Source: Conus ventricosus (Eukaryota; Mollusca; Gastropoda; Neogastropoda; Conidae). From it: a stretch of DNA of 64,000 bases. The notes below the pieces were generated by a model. It searched no databases and was not told the origin of the DNA. It saw nothing but the letters and a program-made list of their open reading frames with translations. Positions 57,780 to 64,000 of the stretch are shown piece after piece; position 1 is the stretch's first letter; every line of letters begins with the position of its first letter. The translations under genes were made by a program, and so were the position numbers. The stretch lies in assembly GCA_018398815.1 (NCBI GenBank), contig CM031622.1:23301257-23365256 (forward strand), given 5' to 3'.

Positions 57780-59180
57780 TGGTTCTGTGTCAGGCCTTCA
57801 TATGAATGTAGGAAAAACTAATGTCGTTTGGCTGGGAAGTGAGAAAAATTCGAAATCCGTTATATGGAACACTTAGGTAGGGAATGGAATCCATCTAAAT
57901 TCTGAGTTTTAGGAATGTGGTTCACTAAGACCTGAAAGAATGTGTAGATAAATTACTCGGAAAGACTAGAGTTGTCAAACACTTATTCAAAATATGGGTA
58001 AAACGACAGTAAACACCCCTCGGTAGGGTAGCAATATTAAAATCTCTTATCCTCTCAAAGTTGACAACACCTCTGGTTACTATTACCAAACCCACCAGAC
58101 ATATTTTTTAAAACATGTCAACAGGCTTGTTTAAATTTGTTTGGAATAAAAAAACCAGATAAGATTAACCGAAAAACTGCACATAAAAGTATAAAAGATG
58201 GCGGCATTGGTCTTCCTGAACTAAAAACTTTTGTTTTATCTCTGAAGCTGTCCTGGATACGTAAGCTGAGATGTCAACTCATAGATGGCGAAATATTCTG
58301 TTGGTTTTAAACTTTCCCAAGGGTCGTTATGAAAAAAATATGGCCGAATTCGTTTTCCAAATTCACTAAGTATAATCAGTTTTGGGCTGAAGTTCTTGAT
58401 GCGTATAAGTTTTTTTATTACAAGTGTTCCCCCCAAAAATCCACTGAACTTCTTGCCGAACCATTATGCCTAATAAGCGATTTCAAATCGGAAAGAAGTG
58501 CATTGTATCGAAAAAACTAAGCAGCAAAGATATCAAATGTCTCGCCCACTCTTTTGATGACAAAGGAAATTTTTGCCGCATGCACTTTTTACAGAAAATA
58601 TAATGTAAATATTGATTTGTCACTTTTTCTGGCTTTAAATCGACTATAATGGACTATATAAAACGTCTGGTATCACTATAAAAAACGAAAAAAAAGTACA
58701 TAAAATCATCATTGTGCTTTAAACATCTTTTCGCTATAAATAAAAGGGTCCAAGTTGTATTTTGATATCATCATTTCGAATAATCCTAAGCCAAATGTTG
58801 TGATAAATGGGACATGAAATTGTTGATGCAAAATGATTAGAAATCCTGTTTTTTGCACGCGCATAAGATCGTGATGTAAAAGGGTGCAGTGGTTTCAACT
58901 GAAAATATTACACAGGGGTTATGCACAAATGTTGTTTTAAAGGAGATTGAATTGTTGAAAGTAATAAAATGTAGTTTTTGCAGCACATCCAAAGATAGCA
59001 TTGACCATATGTTTTGGGAAAAGTCACCATGTACAAATTTTTTTGAATGCTCTCATTGGCTTAATGAAAGAAAATGTTTGATGCTGAAAATGTCCTTTTG
59101 CAGAAGTATCGTACGATTTGGTTATGACAATCGATTGTGGGTGCACCGTCTTTTACTTTTAAAACTATTTGCGACTTTGT
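57780..59180 (+). pseudogene. C-terminal region of the L1/Tx1-like ORF2
   Basis: The blocks HMNVGKTNVVWLGSEK (about 57801-57850), a DKINRKTAHKSIKDGGIGLPEL stretch (about 58157-58220), KIWPNSFSKFTKYNQFW and finally CSFCSTSKDSIDHMFW (about 58972-59020) follow L1-clade order. The last is the cysteine/histidine motif C-x2-C-x7-H typical of the clade end. An open frame at 58889-59182 covers it. Confidence 0.65.
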
Positions 59181-59521
59181 AAAATAAACAACACCTGCCA
59201 CAAATACAAGTATTCATAAACAAATTAAAATTTAGATTACAAAATGAGGAACATATTGCATATTTGAAATTAAACCGCAGATTTTTTTACCCGATGGGTG
59301 GCATACAGACCCTTGATGGATTTCTGTTTAACATTTATAACCCCTTTTTTCTTTCTTTTTTTTTCAAAAACAAGTTGCAACTAAAGATTTAAAAGTGTAG
59401 ATGAAGTGTGTAAATGAACACTTTTTTGTGCATTATTAGAGGCCTGAAATTTTTAAAATTTTGCCAAACATAATGATGTGAAAACTCCCTGTCAGCATGA
59501 TTTTTCTTGATACATCCACCG

Positions 59522-59552
<31 letters not shown>

Positions 59553-59725
59553 CTCTCTCCTTTTCTCTCTCTCTGTCGTATTAGATAATGTTTGCATGAA
59601 TTTGTGAATTCACTTGTTTGGGGTGATTTCTTTCTTTCTTTATTTCTTTATGTACATTGGTCTTCCCTGTATATTATACATGTTGGAATGCAAATTAAAA
59701 AAAAGGTTTAAAAAAAAAAAAACTT

Positions 59726-60338
59726 TTCTGGCCGGGATATTGCTTGTTTCATTTTTCATTATATTGTGTCAAAACTGTTATGTTATTCCCCCTCGAGAAA
59801 CTTTTTTTTTACTGTTTTTTACTCTTGTTTACTTCTTTTGTGCGGTAAGCTTGTCTTTTTGTTGTTAAAAAAGAAGCAGAGTTGCTATTTGTAGTATTTA
59901 CTTGACGTTTGTTTTTGTACTCCCCGTTCTTATAGAACAGGGAGTACTTAAGAATGGGAAGGAAGAAATGCTGTCTGTCTGTCCATCCGTGGTCAAAATG
60001 TGTTCCGCTTGCTCCAGACAAAACTTGTGGACCGATCTTTCTGAAAATTTATAGGTATGTTCATTATGGGTCACGGATGATGCCTGATGTTTTATTTCAC
60101 TAGAATAGCCGTTACTAATGGCTATAAATGATCATTTAAAAAAATCCAGTCAGATAAGGGAAATAACCACCGTACTGTCGGTTTTTTTCTTCCACTAACT
60201 GGAAATTGTCTCCTCTGTCTGGCACTGTGCAGGGAGTATGTTTATATGCTTTGCATCTTGTTAGTTTGGGTTTTTTGACCGTTTTTGTTCAGTAACAGTA
60301 ATGAGATGAATAATTTCTCTGCGTTGGTTTGTTGACAG
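59726..60338. other. Intron sequence, nothing recognised
   Basis: AT-rich intron with a short inverted pair ACTCCCCGTTCT...AGAACAGGGAGT (about 59919-59946). It leads into the acceptor GTTGACAG. Confidence 0.6.
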
Positions 60339-60393
60339 TGCACCACAAGCTGACAGGTATTGCAAGGAACGTTGTAAGAGCTGTAAACATGAG
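60339..60393 (+). CDS. ZMYND8: ZMYND8-like exon: bromodomain C-helix
   Basis: The first two bases join the single base left by the previous exon, giving LHHKLTGIARNVVRAVNM. This aligns without gaps to the G-N-H-K-L-T-Q-I-A-K helix region of ZMYND8. Ending at the GTTAGT donor leaves two extra bases, out of phase with the next exon. One missing G (ATGAG for ATGGAG) would fix this and give the expected length. An alternative GTAAGA donor at 60374 keeps the frame but drops seven residues of the helix. I favour a one-base error. Confidence 0.82.
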
Positions 60394-61039
60394 GTTAGTT
60401 ATCCCCTGTCTTGTTCATACACATCAGTAAATTTCCCTGCATCCAAAACCATAACATTGTTTTCATTTTTTATTTATGTGTGCTCATCCAGACAATGTTA
60501 TTCTGGGAACAACAAGTGTGGGTTTTGGGGCTCTGACGTCTTGATTGTTGACGGCCATATAGTGTGTGATTGGTTTCCTAAGTCAGTGATAAAAAAAAAG
60601 TTGGAGGTGGCCAGTGTGGGGCCTCTGCTGACTGCTTTCTTCACCCCCCGGATGGGGGTCATGAGAAGTACTGGCTGTTTACTTTCCGAACAGGCTTGGT
60701 TCCGGTCACTGTGTTCAAAATTGCCGTTTTGCATCGTAAACTATCCATGTCAAATTGCTACCCCTTTTAAAAACCCAAAAAATGTGCTAAGTGTTGGTGT
60801 GTTTTGTGGTCCAGTTTCATGGTTAACCTCTCCTGTATGCACTTGCCTGTGCTTACTTACGCCGAAAGTCTGTGGCAAGAGAAGTATCTCCGTAATTTGA
60901 ACATGGTTACCCAATTTGAAAATTAATTTAAAAGAGAGGAAAGGATATAATGAAATGAAATAATTTTTAAAATTCCTACGAATGTATATGTTGCTATATG
61001 ATAAGTCTGAAGAATGTCACATAAGCCATTTATGTGTGT

Positions 61040-61070
<31 letters not shown>

Positions 61071-62866
61071 GGGGGGGGGGGATTTTCTTTTCAAAAACTT
61101 TCTTTTGTTTTGTTCATCATATCTATAAAGTCATCCCAATTCAAATCTAGGTCACTCTCAGCTTCATTACCCTGCACTTTTCACTAAGTTATATGCTGTA
61201 AATCCTACAAATCGGCTCTATCTTCATCACTAAATACCATGATAGAATGCCAGAATCAAGGTTAGCCATGGTGAAAAACAGTCTTCGACCACAAAACTTT
61301 AAAAATCGTAACTCAAGAACTACGGCATGTATTGAGTCACGGTTTGTTGCAAACGGAAGTGGATTGTAAAAGGAAAAAGGAAGTCACAATCTCGCGAGAC
61401 TTCCTTTTCTATGAGAAACATAGCGGTGCCCATTGTTGCCATGTGTTTTACTGGGCGCTGGCAGGTGCTCAGCCTTTAGGCAGTGTGATTTCGGTCGGCA
61501 CCAGCGGGCGCATGCTTGTCAAGAGAGTTGAGGCAGAACAAAGACAGTGAGAAAAGAGACCCCAAATATTTGGCCCAGCTTCATGGTGAAGGCAGAGCAA
61601 AGTTAAAAGAGCAAAGACACCCCTGCTGTTTGGCTCAATTTCATGGTTAAGGCAAAGCGAAGACAATGAGCAAAGACACCCGAATGTGTAGCTGCTCACT
61701 TTTACAGTCTTGGCAGTGGTTTTGTGCAAGACATCATCTTTCACAGGCATGATTCTTTCTGAATTATACTGGGTATCAGAATAAAGGATTGGACTCCATA
61801 TTAAACTCCTCTTGAATCAGATCTGTGTTGACCATTTTGCGAACGAAAGATGATAGGTGAAATGTGAGAGGTCTGACAGCAGGTGATTGTCTCAGCCCTG
61901 CTTTCTCCTCCATCCCTGTGACAACCACGGCACAGGCGTTGATGCAGCTGTCAAGGTGAATTACACACAGGCAGACAGCAGCTGCCTTCTACCCAAGAGT
62001 GCACAAGGCTCTGGCCATAGCTGCCGCTGTGTTTTCATCATTCAGTGCACCGACACAGGTGTTGGCGACAGCCCTGTGATATTCAGAGAACCTTCCATGA
62101 ATCATGAGTAAAGGGACTTCTGTTCTATCAGGGCTGACGATTTCTGGCAGATGTGTGTAATACAGCTCTCTCCACTGTCAATTCATCCCTTGTAAACTAC
62201 TGCCTGCTTCTCTTGTTCTGAATTCTTCAAATACGGTACCTTAGGTGACCCCAGCATGGGGATTTTTGTTACACTTGCTTTGGCTGTATATTTTATGTCC
62301 AACTCGTACACAAAATGGCCTGAGGCCAAGCAGAGGTGTCGGAGTACTGCTGACGAAAAGAACTGAACTTGGCTAGAGTAAACTCGTTAGTCATAGGCAT
62401 GCTATAGTTGTACATGGTACGTCTTATAAGCAAACAACGACAATGATAGAAGAGCAAGGATGGAATCATAGGAGCTGATGAATAGGTCAGGTTAAGGTTT
62501 AGGCCATGGACTATCTGGCAGCCTTGTAGCAATCGGTATAGATCTGTCATCTGTGTCACTTGCAGTCTTGTTCTTTTTTCTCCATGCTGATTAATTGCAT
62601 GCTTTTCCCTATGATTCCTCTTTCTCAATAACCTTTCCTACGATGACAGGATGATTGGGGTTTTGTTTGTTTGTTTTTGTTTTGTTCATTCTTTGCAGAA
62701 TCTGGTACTACGATGACTTGTCAGGGAAACTGAAAATCACATTGGGAGTTGGGATGGGTTTATTGTTCCAAATGTAGTGTTTGTTTTTGGGGAGTACATT
62801 TGTCAGAAGACTGTCCCAATAACTTGAGCTAATGAGACATGATTGTTGTTGTTGTTGTTGTTCCAG
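60394..62866. other. Intron with small repeats
   Basis: A GT run followed by a G run lies at 61036-61081. AAAAGGAAGTC...GACTTCCTTTT forms a hairpin near 61372-61408. Three imperfect units of about 60 bases with GGCAAAGC(A/G)AAGACA and TTTGGC(C/T)CA(A/G) lie at 61530-61690. No gene was recognised. Confidence 0.7.
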
Positions 62867-62946
62867 ATGGCCGAGATAGAGGTGTGTCCACAGTGCTACA
62901 AGCATTCCTGTATTCTGGGAGAAGGAAATGGTTCATTGAGCCATGC
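62867..62946 (+). CDS. ZMYND8: ZMYND8-like exon: end of bromodomain and Cys-rich linker
   Basis: The exon lies between a GTT-repeat plus TTCCAG acceptor and a GTAAGC donor. It opens MAEIEVCPQCYKHSCILG in phase 0. The end reads RRKWFIEPC in a different phase, matching the WFCEPC segment of ZMYND8 that immediately precedes the PWWP domain. One base is therefore missing in the middle (exon length 80, expected 81 or 78). Given the strong conservation on both sides, this is more likely a consensus error than a real break. Confidence 0.82.
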
Positions 62947-63194
62947 GTAAGCATTTCATTTTTCATCCTCTTTTTCTGGGCAGGCACACTTCCTTGTGCA
63001 CGCACAGTAAGCATGATTGTGATAGTGTCCCTTGTCAAGTAAAGACCTATTTGATAGTAGCAGTAGGGACAGCCTTGCTAACCATAAGTTTCCTGTGGAT
63101 GCCGTTACTGAAATCATCTCTCTAGTTTGTCTGTGTGTCATCTAACCACCATCGTGCAGCGGAGGTGCTCCCAGAAACATGTGCAAGGTTACAT
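62947..63194. other. Start of next intron
   Basis: Unique-looking sequence. No further exon was found before the minisatellite. The PWWP exon must lie downstream of the window. Confidence 0.6.
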
Positions 63195-64000
63195 GACCCC
63201 ATTTGATGTTTCACTGAAACGTCTGACTCCACTTGATGTTTCACTGAACTGTCCGACTCCACTTTGTGCTTCACTGAACTGTTTGACTCCATGTTATGCT
63301 TCACTGAACTGTTTGACTCCACGTTATGCTTCACTGAACTGCTTGACTCCACGTTATGTTTCACTGAACTGCTTGACTCCACGTTATGTTTCACTGAACT
63401 GTTTGACTCCACGTTATGCTTCACTGAACTGTTTGACTCCACGTTATGCTTCACTGAACTGTCTGACTACACTTGATGTTTCACTGAATTGTCTGACTCC
63501 ACGTTATGTTTCACTGAACTGTCTGACTCCAATTTTTGTTTCACTGAACCGTCTGACTCCACATTATGTTTCACTGAACCGTCTGATTTCACTTTGTTTC
63601 ACTGAACCGTCTGATTCCACTTCATGTTTCACTGAACCATCTGACTCCACTTTTTGTTTCACTGAACCGTCTGACTCCACATTATGTTTCACTGAACCGT
63701 CTGATTTCACTTTGTTTCACTGAACAATCTGACTCCACTTCAAGTTTCACTGAACCATCTGACTCCACTTTATGTTTCACTGAACAGTCTAACTCCACTT
63801 TATGTTTCACTGAACTGTCTGACTCCACTTTATGTTTCACTGAACAGTCTGACTCCACTTTATGTTTCACTGAACTGTCTGACTCAGCATTATGTTTCAC
63901 TGAACCGTCTGACTCGCTTTATGTTTCACTGAACAACTGACTCCACTTTATGTTTCACTGAACTGTCTGACTCCACTGTATGTTTCACTGAACTGTCCAA
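63195..64000. repeat. 30-bp minisatellite, continuing past the window
   Basis: About 27 units carry GTTTCACTGAACTGTCTGAC and CCACTTTATG. Because 30 is a multiple of three, both strands stay open for long stretches. These give repeated VSLNCLTP-type or SVKHNVES-type peptides that I do not regard as proteins. Units drift in sequence along the array, and some have lost a few bases. Confidence 0.93.

Larger units (their letters stand above)
54350..59725 (+). mobile_element. L1/Tx1-like non-LTR retrotransposon (decayed)
   Basis: ORF2 begins at 54350 (MDSNISVISVNCQGLNN). Endonuclease, RT and a Cys-containing C-terminal region follow to about 59180, then an AT-rich 3' UTR and a poly-A-like end (59696-59723). 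The style is L1-clade: IKxxKSPGTDGF, YADD, DGGIGLPELK, and CSFCSTSKDSIDHMFW near the end. No ORF1 was recognised upstream. It is interrupted by the short hAT copy at 54685-55915. Several frameshifts and stops make it inactive. Confidence 0.8.
28182..62946 (+). other. ZMYND8: ZMYND8-like gene region, four visible exons
   Basis: Four exons in the right order and orientation reconstruct the bromodomain of a ZMYND8-type chromatin reader and the start of the following Cys-rich linker. In known ZMYND8 proteins a PHD finger lies before the bromodomain, and a PWWP domain and a C-terminal MYND finger lie after it. None of these was found here, so they must lie outside the window or be unreadable. Introns are 28275-48427, 48516-60338 and 60394-62866. 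ZMYND11 is less likely because the CTEAF and [12 protein letters not shown] segments fit ZMYND8 better. Confidence 0.85.

Noticed and set aside
28182..62946. ZMYND11 as the identity of the host gene
   Set aside because: The visible residues ([34 protein letters not shown]) fit ZMYND8 better than the ZMYND11 bromodomain as I remember it. This was not tested by a database search.
63127..63723. 198-codon plus-strand frame
   Set aside because: It is created by the 30-bp minisatellite, whose unit length keeps every frame open.

Overview
The window looks like animal nuclear DNA, most likely from a mollusc (possibly a gastropod; this is inference). It has long introns, abundant microsatellites and dense transposable elements. 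No bacterial gene structure, tRNA, rRNA or CRISPR array was seen. Recent-looking repeat copies differ mainly by one-base indels, and two conserved host exons also lack single bases. The sequence is therefore probably a noisy long-read consensus in places, and broken frames should not automatically be read as biological decay.

The one host gene I recognise is a ZMYND8-like chromatin reader on the + strand. Four exons are visible: 28182-28274, 48428-48515, 60339-60393 and 62867-62946. They encode the bromodomain and the start of the linker towards PWWP. The gene continues past both ends of this run, and its introns (about 20.2, 11.8 and 2.5 kb) are filled with repeats.

Layout. 1-3343: two 3' fragments of an I/Nimb-like non-LTR retrotransposon. 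3344-19654: a Ty3/gypsy-type LTR element with about 2.2-kb LTRs, a tRNA-Pro-type primer site, and integrase placed before reverse transcriptase. Its left LTR is split by a full-length copy of the non-LTR element (4013-10007). 19658-26453: a decayed, probably DIRS-like minus-strand element hit by a short hAT derivative (21085-22328). 26976-27981: a non-autonomous pogo-like element. 29229-46554: a large hAT element inserted in a 37-bp minisatellite; it holds a non-LTR copy (33430-46118), which itself holds another copy (37186-43675). 46555-48345: the rest of the minisatellite. 48630-49070: an open LINE ORF1-like fragment. 49080-53300: microsatellites and a tandem duplication of about 1.15 kb. 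53309-54048: a MITE. 54350-59725: an L1/Tx1-like LINE carrying a second short hAT copy (54685-55915). 63195-64000: a 30-bp minisatellite that runs off the window.

The nested insertions can be ordered from target-site duplications. The three complete 5' ends of the Nimb-like family can each be drawn as a partial HDV-like ribozyme fold beginning exactly at the element boundary, which I consider the most interesting candidate in the window.
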